DNA from: Solwaraspora sp. WMMA2056
GTDB taxonomy: Bacteria; Actinomycetota; Actinomycetes; Mycobacteriales; Micromonosporaceae
Length of the DNA: 64,000 nt
Assembly (NCBI RefSeq): GCF_030345095.1
Contig: NZ_CP128360.1
Location: forward strand, 4,836,001 to 4,900,000
Reading direction: 5' to 3'
The notes under the pieces: model-generated
Database searches by the model: none
What the model was told of the DNA's origin: nothing
The model's input: only the letters and a program-made list of their open reading frames with translations
Shown: positions 1 to 7,807 of the stretch, piece after piece
Numbering within the stretch: position 1 is the stretch's first letter
Layout of the letters: each line of letters starts with the position of its first letter
Made by a program: the position numbers and the translations under genes

Positions 1-16
1 GAGACCGGCCGTGGCA
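1..16 (+). promoter_or_regulatory. 3' end of a probable cobalamin riboswitch (B12 box)
   Basis: The first bases read GAGACCGGCCGTGGCA, which matches the 3' half of the conserved B12 box (consensus around GCCAGGAGACCGGCC) of cobalamin riboswitches. It lies about 45 nt before cbtB, a classic cobalamin/cobalt-regulated gene. Only the tail is in the window, so the aptamer fold cannot be checked here. Confidence 0.6.
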
Positions 17-59
17 CGCACCGCATCGCCACGAGGCATGGACGAGAGGATTCCCTGGC

Positions 60-260
60 ATGACTGCACCTTCTGTCGGCGGCGAGGTCACCACCCCCGC
101 CATCCGCGTACCGCTGGCCGGCTGGCTGCTGGCCGCCGTCGCGGCGGTCGTCATCTACCTGGTCGCGCAGGACAACGGGCTGGTGCTGGCCGGCGCCGCC
201 GAGTTCGTGCACGAGTTCACCCACGACGGCCGGCACGCCCTCGGCGTCCCGTGCCACTGA
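60..260 (+). CDS. cbtB: CbtB cobalt transporter subunit
   Basis: A 66-residue single-span membrane protein of the CbtB family, the small subunit of a predicted cobalt uptake system. One hydrophobic segment runs from about residue 18 to 38. The C-terminus carries the family's histidine-rich signature EFVHEFTHDGRHALGVPCH (residues 48-66), a likely metal-binding tail. The length is normal for the family. It is followed 16 nt later by cbtA and preceded by the remnant of a B12 riboswitch, so expression is probably repressed by cobalamin. The role is known from family and context; transport was not demonstrated biochemically for this protein. Confidence 0.9.
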   Translation: MTAPSVGGEVTTPAIRVPLAGWLLAAVAAVVIYLVAQDNGLVLAGAAEFVHEFTHDGRHALGVPCH

Positions 261-276
261 GCGGGGGTCGGCTCAC

Positions 277-1035
277 ATGAGCGGTCACCCGTTCGGCACC
301 GTACTGCGTCGTGGTCTGCTCGCCGGGCTCGCCGCCGGGGTGGCCGGCGCGGCGGCGGCCCTGCTGATCGTCGAACCCCGGATCGAATCGGCGCTGGTCG
401 TCGAGGAGGGCCGGGCCGCGCCGGGCGGCGGCGGGCACGGCCACGAGGAGGAACTGGTCAGCCGGGGCGTGCAGGTCCTCGGTGGACTCGTCGCGACCGT
501 CGCGGTCGAGGTCTGCCTGGCGGTGATCGTCGCCGTGGTCTTCGGCGCGACCCGGCACCTGCTGCCCGGCCGCGACGACTTCCGCCGGGTCGGGCTGCTG
601 GCCGGGCTCGGCTTCGTCGTGGTGGCGTTGCTGCCGGCCATCCGTTTCCCGGCGAACCCGCCCGGCGTCGGTGACCCCGACACCGTCAACCAACGCACCG
701 GCCAGTACCTGTCGTTCATCGTCGCGGCGGCGGCGGTCACCTGGCTGGCTCTGCTGGTGCACCGGCGGCTGGCCGCCTGGTCGCGGCCCGCGCCGTACCG
801 GGCCGTGGTCGCGACGGTCGTCGCCGTCGTCGGCTACACGCTGCTGCTGACGCTCTGGCCGGCAACCGGCGTCGAGGTGCCGGGCGACATCCCGGCGGCG
901 CTGCTGTGGGAGTTCCGCCTGGCGTCACTGGCACAGCTCGCCACGATGTGGACGGTCCTCGGGGTGGTGTTCGGGCTGCTGCTCACCCCCGCCCGCGCCG
1001 GCCACCGGCGGCCGGTCACCGCCGACGTCGCGTGA
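277..1035 (+). CDS. cbtA: CbtA cobalt transporter subunit
   Basis: A 252-residue polytopic inner-membrane protein of the CbtA family, partner of the upstream CbtB in predicted cobalt import for cobalamin synthesis. Five or six hydrophobic segments are visible (near 12-31, 68-95, 105-123, 148-168, 180-198, 217-240). An extracellular loop holds the short histidine/acidic motif GHGHEEE at residues 53-59, plausibly a metal-sampling site. Its TGA overlaps the GTG of the next gene (GTGA), indicating translational coupling. Length and motif order fit the family. Confidence 0.88.
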   Translation: MSGHPFGTVLRRGLLAGLAAGVAGAAAALLIVEPRIESALVVEEGRAAPGGGGHGHEEELVSRGVQVLGGLVATVAVEVCLAVIVAVVFGATRHLLPGRDDFRRVGLLAGLGFVVVALLPAIRFPANPPGVGDPDTVNQRTGQYLSFIVAAAAVTWLALLVHRRLAAWSRPAPYRAVVATVVAVVGYTLLLTLWPATGVEVPGDIPAALLWEFRLASLAQLATMWTVLGVVFGLLLTPARAGHRRPVTADVA

Positions 1036-1424
1036 CGGAGGGTGCCGACGCCGCACGTACACCACTGGGGCAGTCGGCCCGGGTGACGGTCTGCCGGGGA
1101 TGCTGTTGCGGTACCCGCCGCAAGCACCCCGACGTGGACCATGACCGCCAGCTCGACGTTCTGCGCACGGCCGGAGCGGTGCAGGTGTCAGAGTGCCTGA
1201 ATGCCTGCGACCGGTCCAACGTGGTCGTGGTCCAGCCGGCACCACTGGCGCGTCTGCTGGGGGCCCGGCCGGTCTGGCTGGGCGGGGTGCTCGACGACGC
1301 GGCGGTGTCCGCCGTCGCGCGGTGGGTCACCGCCGGCGGACCGGGGCTGGCCGCGCCTCCCGACCAACTCACCGGGCTGCGGTTCGCCGCCCCCCGGTGG
1401 GGCAGGTCGACCCCGGAGTCCTGA
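1032..1424 (+). CDS. (2Fe-2S) ferredoxin-like protein of the cbt operon
   Basis: A 130-residue protein that starts at the GTG overlapping the cbtA stop; longer in-frame starts would lie inside cbtA. It resembles thioredoxin-fold (2Fe-2S) ferredoxins. A cysteine cluster CRGCCCG occupies residues 21-27 and a second pair, C55 and C59 (ECLNACD), follows about 30 residues later, the spacing expected for four cluster ligands. Small ferredoxins of this kind are found beside cobalt/cobalamin genes in actinobacteria. A redox role in cobalt or corrin handling is inferred from context only. The operon appears to end in the hairpin at 1471-1510. Confidence 0.78.
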   Translation: MTEGADAARTPLGQSARVTVCRGCCCGTRRKHPDVDHDRQLDVLRTAGAVQVSECLNACDRSNVVVVQPAPLARLLGARPVWLGGVLDDAAVSAVARWVTAGGPGLAAPPDQLTGLRFAAPRWGRSTPES

Positions 1425-1448
1425 CGACGTCGCGCCGTCGCCGGCCGC

Positions 1449-1510
1449 CGTTGCCTGCCAGCCGCGCCGCCGTTGCTTGCCAGCCGAGTGGTCGCGGCTG
1501 GCAAGCAACG
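1449..1510 (+). terminator. 16-bp perfect inverted repeat with extra upstream copy, likely cbt terminator
   Basis: Arms 1471-1486 (CGTTGCTTGCCAGCCG) and 1495-1510 are perfect reverse complements around an 8-nt loop. A third copy with one mismatch (C for T) lies directly upstream at 1449-1464. There is no T-run, as usual in actinobacteria. The position, 47 nt past the cbt operon and before an unrelated regulator, fits a terminator; the extra direct copy also allows a protein-binding role. Confidence 0.6.
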
Positions 1511-1648
1511 CCCCCGAACGTTCACCTGCCTGCACGACGGTCGTCCGTCCCGGGCGGTTGCGGCAAGTTCCGTCCCGAACTGGTTGCATGATTGTGCAAC
1601 CGCCCCGAGCCGTGGGCTTCTCCACGACCGCATGGCTGTGTTGAGCTG

Positions 1649-2707
1649 ATGTCTGTGACACGGGGAACGCGGACCATCACGACACACGACGCGACGGCGG
1701 TTCCACAGCTGACCAGGTGGGGCGTGTCGCCCGACGCCGACCTCGTCTTCCGGGCGCTGACCATGTTCGGCGCACGCGACGACGAGGAACTCGCTCACGA
1801 GCTGGGATTGGCACGCAAACGGGTCAAGGTCGCACTCGACGAGCTGACCAGCTGGTCGGCGGCGGGGGTGGCGGCTGGCGGCCGGTGGCGAGCGGCACCG
1901 GCCGGCACGGTCCTCGCCCGGCTACGCCAGCCCACCCGACCGGTACGGCGGCGCGACATCTGGCGCCAGCACTTCCGTGCGATGCACGGCATCGACCTGC
2001 CCGGCCCGGACGACCCGACGGTACGCCGCCTGGTCAGCCGGGCCGCCGCCCGGGACCGGGTGCAGCGGCTGGTCGCCGCCGAACGGCACGAACATCTGAC
2101 CATCAACACCGAGGTGATCAGCGCGGCGGCCTCGGCGGCCGCGCTTCCGCTGGACCGTCGGCAGGTGGAACGCGGCGTCCGGGTCCGGGTGCTGCAGCGA
2201 CCACCCACTGTCGACGACCACAGTCTCCATCATCTGGCCCAGCTCGACACCGCCGACCCCGAACGGGTCCGGGAGCTGCCCGATCCACCGATCAAACTGC
2301 TGGTGTACGACCGCCGGATCGCCCTGTTCCCCGTTGATCCGCTCAATTTCGAAGCGGGGTACGTGGAGACCGCGGACGCGGTCGCCGTCGACCAGTTGTG
2401 CGCGTTGTTCGACCGTTTGTGGGCGCAGGCACGCCGGTCCGGTCCAGGAGGGAGACCTGCGATCACACTCACCCCGCGAGAGCAGGCGCTGGTCGCGCTC
2501 CTCGCTTCCGGACACACCGACGCCTCCGCCGCCGAGGAGCTGCGGCTGAGTCTACGGACCGTGGCGTACACGATGCGCAACCTGATGGACCGCCTCGGTG
2601 TCGAGAACCGCTTCCAACTGGCGATCCTGCTCGGTGCCTCGGGTACCGCACCGCTGCCGCCCGTACGCCGAACGCAGCCGGCCGGCCCGACCGAGGAGGA
2701 GGCATGA
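1649..2707 (+). CDS. LuxR-family transcriptional regulator
   Basis: A 352-residue DNA-binding regulator. The C-terminal domain (about 271-327) is a LuxR/GerE helix-turn-helix beginning TPREQALVALLASG and containing the recognition region SLRTVAYTMRNLMDRLGV. The N-terminal part (about 20-60) looks like a winged-helix segment (MFGARDDEELAHELGLARKRV). The middle resembles no named sensor domain. No receiver domain or ATPase motif is present, so its signal is unknown. ATG 1649 was preferred because earlier in-frame starts run into the intergenic region. Its TGA overlaps the ATG of the next gene (ATGA), so it is probably co-translated with the secreted protein it may control. Confidence 0.8.
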   Translation: MSVTRGTRTITTHDATAVPQLTRWGVSPDADLVFRALTMFGARDDEELAHELGLARKRVKVALDELTSWSAAGVAAGGRWRAAPAGTVLARLRQPTRPVRRRDIWRQHFRAMHGIDLPGPDDPTVRRLVSRAAARDRVQRLVAAERHEHLTINTEVISAAASAAALPLDRRQVERGVRVRVLQRPPTVDDHSLHHLAQLDTADPERVRELPDPPIKLLVYDRRIALFPVDPLNFEAGYVETADAVAVDQLCALFDRLWAQARRSGPGGRPAITLTPREQALVALLASGHTDASAAEELRLSLRTVAYTMRNLMDRLGVENRFQLAILLGASGTAPLPPVRRTQPAGPTEEEA

Positions 2708-3327
2708 CGATGGGGCCTGCTCGTGCCCGGGTCGCAGCGTTCCTGGTCATCGGCCTCGCCACGCTGACTGTCATCGCGATGACCGGCATCGGCACGGCGT
2801 CGATCATCCCGACCCCGATCGGCTCGCTGTCCCCGGTGACCAGTCAGCCGGTCACGGTTGTCCCGACCGCCGGCGGCCACCAGTGGATCACCGCGCCGTG
2901 CGCCCACGCCAGCTTCGGCGACGTCGGGCACGATCCACAGCTCGGCATGCACATCGACGTGTCGGCGACGACCTGTACGCCGTACAAGCTGGACAGCGCG
3001 TTCGCGGTCGCCACTTTTCGGAACGACCGCGATGTCAGCTTCGTCCACGGACATCAACTGGTGCCGTACTCGCCCACCGGCGACACCTCGCTGTGGGTCC
3101 TGATCCGTCCGGCGACCCCCACTGGTTCGGCGGTGTGCCTGCTACGGACCAGCACCGCGCGGCTCGACTGCGTCAAGATCGTCTCCGCTGGGCAATCGAT
3201 GCCGGAGGTGGAGCCGGTCGCGGTGGACGACCCGTTGGTCGACCGCGCCGTCATCTTCGACGGCAGCCCACGGCCGGAGGGCCATCCGATGCCCGGCTGC
3301 GCCAACTGCGTCGAGGCGCCGTCCTGA
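2704..3327 (+). CDS. secreted six-cysteine protein, unknown function (copy A)
   Basis: A 207-residue protein with an N-terminal hydrophobic signal or anchor (about 8-32) followed by an extracytoplasmic domain. I do not recognise a family. It is a paralogue of the next gene. Both share six cysteines in the same order (APC, TTC, SAVC, LDC and the C-terminal PGCANCV pair), a DSAFAVATF-type strand, and a V-x-DPLV...VIFDG ending. The even cysteine number suggests disulfides outside the cell. Translation is coupled to the LuxR-type gene through an ATGA overlap. No catalytic motif is visible; a structural or signalling role is speculative. Confidence 0.7.
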   Translation: MTMGPARARVAAFLVIGLATLTVIAMTGIGTASIIPTPIGSLSPVTSQPVTVVPTAGGHQWITAPCAHASFGDVGHDPQLGMHIDVSATTCTPYKLDSAFAVATFRNDRDVSFVHGHQLVPYSPTGDTSLWVLIRPATPTGSAVCLLRTSTARLDCVKIVSAGQSMPEVEPVAVDDPLVDRAVIFDGSPRPEGHPMPGCANCVEAPS

Positions 3328-3357
3328 GCACTGACAGCGAACCACGAAGGAGTCACA

Positions 3358-3948
3358 GTGATTCGGAGCATCCGCCAGGCGGTTCTCTGGCTGACTGGTG
3401 TCGTGCTCGTGGTGGCTACGGCGATGCCCGGGCCAGCTACCGCTGAGGCGTTGGCACCCGATGCATCCACGGCTGGGGTGCCCGGCCTCAAGGATCCGCC
3501 ACCACCGCACATCGACCCGTGGATTCCGGCTACGTGCGCCACCGCCGAATTCGATCAGGCCTACGTCGATCCGCCGCAGGGCGGCTTGGTCCTGGGTACG
3601 GTGACCCGCTGCGGAACGTACATAACCGACAGCAAGTACGCTCTGGCGGTCTACTGGCCCGACGAGATCCCGGTCGTCTACACCTCGCAGCTGAGAAGTT
3701 TCCTCGTCGACCGTCCCACCATCGGCGTCCAACTCCTCGTCGGCAACGGACCCGTCGCCGACGGTGTCGGGGTGTGCGCGCTGCTCACGAGCAACGTCAG
3801 GATGGGCTGCGCCCGGCTCAGCGAGGGCCCCGACGGCCTCGTCGTCGAGTCCATCCCGGTCAACGATCCGCTGGTGCTGGCTACAGCGACGGTGATCTAC
3901 GACGGAACACCGGACGTGCCGGACCCCGGCTGCGCCAACTGCGTCTGA
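3358..3948 (+). CDS. secreted six-cysteine protein, unknown function (copy B)
   Basis: A 196-residue protein starting with GTG after a good ribosome binding site (GAAGGAG). A typical Sec signal peptide ends near ATAEA (about residue 31). The mature part is paralogous to the preceding protein: ATC, TRC, GVC, GC and a C-terminal PGCANCV line up, as do DSKYALAVY and VNDPLV...VIYDG. The two genes arose by tandem duplication but have diverged strongly. They sit 30 nt apart behind a LuxR regulator. Function unknown. Confidence 0.72.
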   Translation: MIRSIRQAVLWLTGVVLVVATAMPGPATAEALAPDASTAGVPGLKDPPPPHIDPWIPATCATAEFDQAYVDPPQGGLVLGTVTRCGTYITDSKYALAVYWPDEIPVVYTSQLRSFLVDRPTIGVQLLVGNGPVADGVGVCALLTSNVRMGCARLSEGPDGLVVESIPVNDPLVLATATVIYDGTPDVPDPGCANCV

Positions 3949-3981
3949 CGGCACCGGCACCGGCACCGGCGATGCTGTCGG

Positions 3982-4008
3982 GCCGGACCACCGCGCGGGT
4001 GGCCCGGC
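3982..4008. terminator. possible bidirectional terminator between convergent genes
   Basis: GCCGG-A-CCACC (3982-3992), loop GCGCG, then GGTGG-C-CCGGC (3998-4008) forms a 10-bp stem with one A-C mismatch between the stop of the secreted protein and the stop of adhE. Just before it, GGCACC is repeated about four times in tandem (3950-3970). Confidence 0.45.
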
Positions 4009-4027
4009 CCGGCAGCACGGCACATGG

Positions 4028-6751
4028 TCAGCCTGACTGACGTGCCGTGTCGGCACCGGTGACCGGGCCGGCTGCGCCGGTCTCGGTGTCCGGCCGGGTC
4101 TCGTTGTCGGTGCCGCTCGTGCCGTAGTAGGCGGTCCGCATGAGCTGTTGCATGTCGTCGAGCATCGGCATCCGTGGGTTGGCCGGCGCGCACTGGTCCT
4201 CGTACGCGTTGACCGCCTGCTGCGGCAGGCTGGCCAGGAACGACGCCTCGTCGACCCCGACGGCCTGGAATGACGGCTCGATGCCGACCGCGTCGCGCAA
4301 CCGTTCGACGGCGGCCGCGTACGACTCGACGCCCTCAGCTGGGGTGGCCGCCGGCAGGCCGAGCATCCGGGCGATCTCCTGGAAGCGTTCCGGAGCCCGG
4401 TAGTTCTCGTACTTCGGCCAGCCGGACAGCTTGCCGGGGCGGGCCCCGTTGTACCGGATCACGTGCGGCATCAGGATCGCGTTGGTCCGGCCGTGGGCGA
4501 TGTGGAACGTCGCGCCGAGGGTGTGCGACATGGCGTGCACGATGCCGAGGAAGGCGTTGCCGAACGCCATCCCGGCGATCGTCCCGGCGTTGTGCATCTT
4601 CTCCCTGGCCTCGGGGTCGGCGCCACCGTGCCGCACCGCCCGCTCCAGGTGGGCGAAGATCAGCCGGATCGCCTGCAGGGCGAGCCCGTCGGTGTAGTCG
4701 TTGGCGTACACGGACACGTACGACTCGGTGGCGTGGGTCAGCGCGTCGAATCCGCTGTCGGCGGTGACCACCGGTGGCAGGTCGGCGGCGAGCACCGGGT
4801 CGATGATCGCCACGTTCGGGGTGAGCGCGTAGTCGGCCAGCGGGTACTTCTTACCGGTCACCGTGTCGGTGATCACCGCGAACGGGGTGACCTCGGCCCC
4901 GGTCCCCGATGTGGTCGGAATGCAGACCAGCTTGGCCAGCTCACCCGGTGCAGGGAAGGTGAACGCCCGCTTGCGGATGTCGAAGAACTTCTCCCGCATG
5001 TCGGCGAAGACCACCCCGGGGTGTTCGTAGCGCAGCCACATCACCTTGGCCGCGTCCATCACCGAGCCGCCGCCGAGGGCGATGATGGTGTCCGGGCGGA
5101 AGTGACGCATCTGCTCGGCACCGGCATCGACGGTACGGATGCTCGGCTCCGGCTCGACGGTGTCGATGATCTGCAGCGCCACCCGCTGCGCCCGGCCCTG
5201 CAGCACGGTCAGGACCCGGTCGACGAACCCGAGCCGGGTCATCGTCGCGTCGGTGACCACGGTGACCCGGTGCACGTCCGGCATGTCGGCCAGGTACCGG
5301 ATCGCGTGCGGTTCGAAGTAGATCTTCGGCGGCACCTTGAACCACTGCAGGTTGTTCGTCCGCCGGGCCACCCGTTTGATGTTGAGCAGGTTCACCGCAG
5401 TCACGTTGTTCGACACCGAGTTGCGCCCGTAGCTGCCGCAGCCCAGGGTCAGCGACGGTGCGATCGCGTTGTACATGTCACCGATCGCACCCTGCGAGGC
5501 CGGAGCGTTCCAGATGATCCGTACCGCCTTGACCCGGCGGCCGAACTCCTCGGCGAGGGCGGCGTCGCTGGTATGGATGACGGCGCTGTGGCCGAGGCCG
5601 TGGAACTCGACCATCTGTTCGGCGTACCGGATGCCGGTGGCGTGCCCGTCGGCGCGCAGCACCGCCAGCACCGGGCAGAGCTTCTCCCGGGTCAACGGCT
5701 CGGCCGGGCCGACCTCGTCGACCTCGACCAGGATGATCGACGTGTCGGCGGGCACCGTGAAGCCCGCTTGCTGGGCGATCCAGACCGGCGACTGCCCGAC
5801 GACGGCCGGGTTGAGCGCGGCCCCGGCGCAGCCCGCCGAGCCGGCGGCGACCCCGAACAGCAGCTCCTCCAGTTGGCGTTTCTGCTGCGGGGTCGCCCGG
5901 TGCGCGTGCAGCGTGGCGAACTCGGCCATCGCCGGTTCGTAGATCTCGTCGTCGACGATGACCGCCTGCTCGGAGGCGCAGACCATGCCGTTGTCGAACG
6001 ACTTGGACAGCACCACGTCGTTGACGGCCCGGGCCAGTTTCGCCGTCCGCTCCAGGTACGCCGGGACGTTGCCGGCGCCGACGCCCAGCGCTGGCTTGCC
6101 GGCCGAGTACGCCGCCCGGACCATGCCGTTGCCGCCGGTGGCCAGGATCAGCGCGACCCCGTCGTGGCGCATCAACGCGCCGGTGGCCTCGACCGACGGG
6201 TGCTCGATCCACTGGATGCAGTGGGCCGGCGCACCGGCGGCGATCGCCGCGTCGCGGACCACCCGGGCCGCTTCGGCGCTGCACCGTTGGGCGGCCGGGT
6301 GGAAGGCGAAGATGATCGGGTTGCGGGTCTTCAACGCCAGCAGGGCCTTGAAGATGGTCGTCGACGTCGGGTTGGTGACCGGGGTGACCCCGCAGATCAC
6401 GCCGACGGGTTCGGCGATCTCGACGATGCCGCTGATGTCGTCGCGACCGACCACACCGACGGTCTTCAACGTCGCCATGCTGTGCGTGACGTGTTCGCAG
6501 GCGAAGATGTTCTTCACCGCTTTGTCCTCGAAGACGCCGCGGCCGGTTTCCTGCACCGCCATCCGGGCGAGGTCGCTGTGGCGACCGAGCGCGGCGACCG
6601 ATGCCTTTCCGACGATCGTGTCGATCCGCTCCTGATCGAACTCTGCGTAGTCGTCGAGCGCCTTGGACGCCGCCGCCACGAGGGCGTCGATCGCGATCTG
6701 CGTCTCGGTCGACACGGCCGGCTTCGTGGACACCTGGACGCCTGCGGTCAT
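4028..6751 (-). CDS. adhE: bifunctional acetaldehyde-CoA/alcohol dehydrogenase AdhE
   Basis: A 907-residue fusion that reduces acetyl-CoA to acetaldehyde and then to ethanol with NADH (or the reverse), forming cytoplasmic spirosome filaments in other bacteria. The N-terminal aldehyde dehydrogenase half (about 15-450) has the catalytic Cys258 in SFDNGMVCASEQ. The C-terminal iron-dependent alcohol dehydrogenase half (from about 465) has GGGSVMDAAK, SGTGAEVTPFAV, DSGFDALTHATESYVS and the metal-binding histidine region GIVHAMSHTLGA. Length and order match the family. An AGGTGATC ribosome binding site precedes the ATG. AdhE is a fermentation enzyme, unusual in an aerobic actinomycete, so a role under oxygen limitation is likely. 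Confidence 0.95.
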   Translation of the reverse strand: MTAGVQVSTKPAVSTETQIAIDALVAAASKALDDYAEFDQERIDTIVGKASVAALGRHSDLARMAVQETGRGVFEDKAVKNIFACEHVTHSMATLKTVGVVGRDDISGIVEIAEPVGVICGVTPVTNPTSTTIFKALLALKTRNPIIFAFHPAAQRCSAEAARVVRDAAIAAGAPAHCIQWIEHPSVEATGALMRHDGVALILATGGNGMVRAAYSAGKPALGVGAGNVPAYLERTAKLARAVNDVVLSKSFDNGMVCASEQAVIVDDEIYEPAMAEFATLHAHRATPQQKRQLEELLFGVAAGSAGCAGAALNPAVVGQSPVWIAQQAGFTVPADTSIILVEVDEVGPAEPLTREKLCPVLAVLRADGHATGIRYAEQMVEFHGLGHSAVIHTSDAALAEEFGRRVKAVRIIWNAPASQGAIGDMYNAIAPSLTLGCGSYGRNSVSNNVTAVNLLNIKRVARRTNNLQWFKVPPKIYFEPHAIRYLADMPDVHRVTVVTDATMTRLGFVDRVLTVLQGRAQRVALQIIDTVEPEPSIRTVDAGAEQMRHFRPDTIIALGGGSVMDAAKVMWLRYEHPGVVFADMREKFFDIRKRAFTFPAPGELAKLVCIPTTSGTGAEVTPFAVITDTVTGKKYPLADYALTPNVAIIDPVLAADLPPVVTADSGFDALTHATESYVSVYANDYTDGLALQAIRLIFAHLERAVRHGGADPEAREKMHNAGTIAGMAFGNAFLGIVHAMSHTLGATFHIAHGRTNAILMPHVIRYNGARPGKLSGWPKYENYRAPERFQEIARMLGLPAATPAEGVESYAAAVERLRDAVGIEPSFQAVGVDEASFLASLPQQAVNAYEDQCAPANPRMPMLDDMQQLMRTAYYGTSGTDNETRPDTETGAAGPVTGADTARQSG

Positions 6752-6772
6752 TTCCGATCACCTCGTTCGGTC

Positions 6773-6801
6773 AGCACCGGCGGCACCTTGCCGCCGGTGC
6801 T
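6773..6801. promoter_or_regulatory. 12-bp hairpin in the adhE leader
   Basis: AGCACCGGCGGC (6773-6784) and its perfect complement (6790-6801) flank a 5-nt loop, 22 nt upstream of the adhE ATG and just ahead of its ribosome binding site. It may be a leader element for adhE or a second terminator for the upstream gene, which ends at 6911. Confidence 0.45.
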
Positions 6802-6868
6802 CACCCTCATCGTCACTCCGGACGGTGATCGCGCGCTGCCGCCGTACGTCCCCGGTCGTCGGGACCTA

Positions 6869-6899
6869 GGTCACCGGTTCCACCCGCACCCCGGTGACC
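6869..6899 (-). terminator. hairpin after the helix-hairpin-helix gene
   Basis: GGTCACCGG (6869-6877) pairs perfectly with CCGGTGACC (6891-6899) across a 13-nt loop. It starts 12 nt downstream of the stop of the minus-strand gene, as a terminator would. Confidence 0.5.
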
Positions 6900-6910
6900 G
6901 GTCGCGGCGG

Positions 6911-7699
6911 TCAGGTGCCGGACCGCGCCGCCGCGAGCTCCCGCGCCCGGGCCGGCCAGCTCGGCAGGCTCGCGGTGGCCCGGACGCCGGCGGCGCGCAC
7001 CGCCGCACGCAGGGTCGCCTCGTCGGTCGCGCCCAGCTCGTCGTACGTACGGATGCCGGCGGACTGCAGGGCGGCGGCCATCTTCGGCCCGATGCCCTCG
7101 ATCCGACGGAAGTCGTCGGCGGGTCCGGAATCCACAGTCGCCGGGGCGGTGAGCGGGGCCGGCTCGACGACGGCCGGCTCAGCGGCGGCAACTGGCTCGA
7201 CGACGGCCGGCTCAGCGGCAGCGTCGACCGGCGCAGGCTCCACGACCGCTGGCTCGGGTTCTACGACGGCGACCGGCTCAGGCGCGGCTGCCACCGGCTG
7301 CGGCTCGACGGCGGGCACAGACTCGGCGACCACCGGCTCCGCCGCCGCCGGCTCGGTCTCGATCGGCGCGGACTCGGCACGTGGCGACGGCACCGTCACA
7401 TCGGGCGTCGCTGCCGGTTCCGCCGTGGACGTCGAGTCGACGGTGGTCGTCGCGGCGGGGGCGGTCTCCGTGGTCGGCTGGGGATCCGGGCCGTCAGCGG
7501 CTGCCGTCGCCGCTGGAGTGTCGACAGGTGCCGGGGTGTCGACAGCCGCCGGGGTGTCGGCCGTCGACTTCCCGGGCCCGGCGGGTGGCTCGGCGGTGCC
7601 CGCGGCTGCGGACCGGCGGCTCATCACGAGCCAACCGGCGACCGCACCGAGCAGCACGACGACCAGCAGAATCAGTACGTTTCCGAGGGACCAGTCCAC
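6911..7699 (-). CDS. membrane-anchored helix-hairpin-helix protein with Ala/Pro/Val/Glu linker
   Basis: A 262-residue protein. GTG 7699 is chosen because GGAGG lies 5 nt before it; a TTG 18 nt upstream has no ribosome site. A single transmembrane helix (about 7-25, LILLVVVLLGAVAGWLVM) is followed by about 165 residues of low-complexity Ala/Pro/Val/Glu sequence. The C-terminal domain (about 195-255) resembles the helix-hairpin-helix of DNA-binding proteins (RRIEGIGPKMAAALQSAGI...YDELGATDE). Similar proteins are common in actinobacteria but I know of no assigned function. The topology suggests a membrane-tethered DNA- or protein-binding domain. The linker is encoded by internal DNA repeats. Confidence 0.72.
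   Translation of the reverse strand: MDWSLGNVLILLVVVLLGAVAGWLVMSRRSAAAGTAEPPAGPGKSTADTPAAVDTPAPVDTPAATAAADGPDPQPTTETAPAATTTVDSTSTAEPAATPDVTVPSPRAESAPIETEPAAAEPVVAESVPAVEPQPVAAAPEPVAVVEPEPAVVEPAPVDAAAEPAVVEPVAAAEPAVVEPAPLTAPATVDSGPADDFRRIEGIGPKMAAALQSAGIRTYDELGATDEATLRAAVRAAGVRATASLPSWPARARELAAARSGT
7161..7219. repeat. 26-bp direct repeat within the linker coding region
   Basis: The same 26 bases, beginning GGCTCGACGACGGCC, occur at 7161-7186 and 7194-7219, a 33-bp period. They encode repeated Ala-Glu-Pro-Ala-Val-Val-Glu-Pro units in the linker of the helix-hairpin-helix protein, a likely site for length variation. Confidence 0.8.
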
Positions 7700-7807
7700 G
7701 GCAACCTCCAGCGGCAAAAAGTCAGAATTGCGAAAGGGTCTCGTTGTGGCCTTGCCGCTGTCAAACTACGGGCAGCGGCAGGACGTGACGAGGGCAGGGA
7801 TGCTTCG

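Noticed and set aside
3950-3970. GGCACC tandem repeat as a possible functional microsatellite
   Set aside because: Only about four units in a non-coding gap between convergent genes; no evidence for a role.
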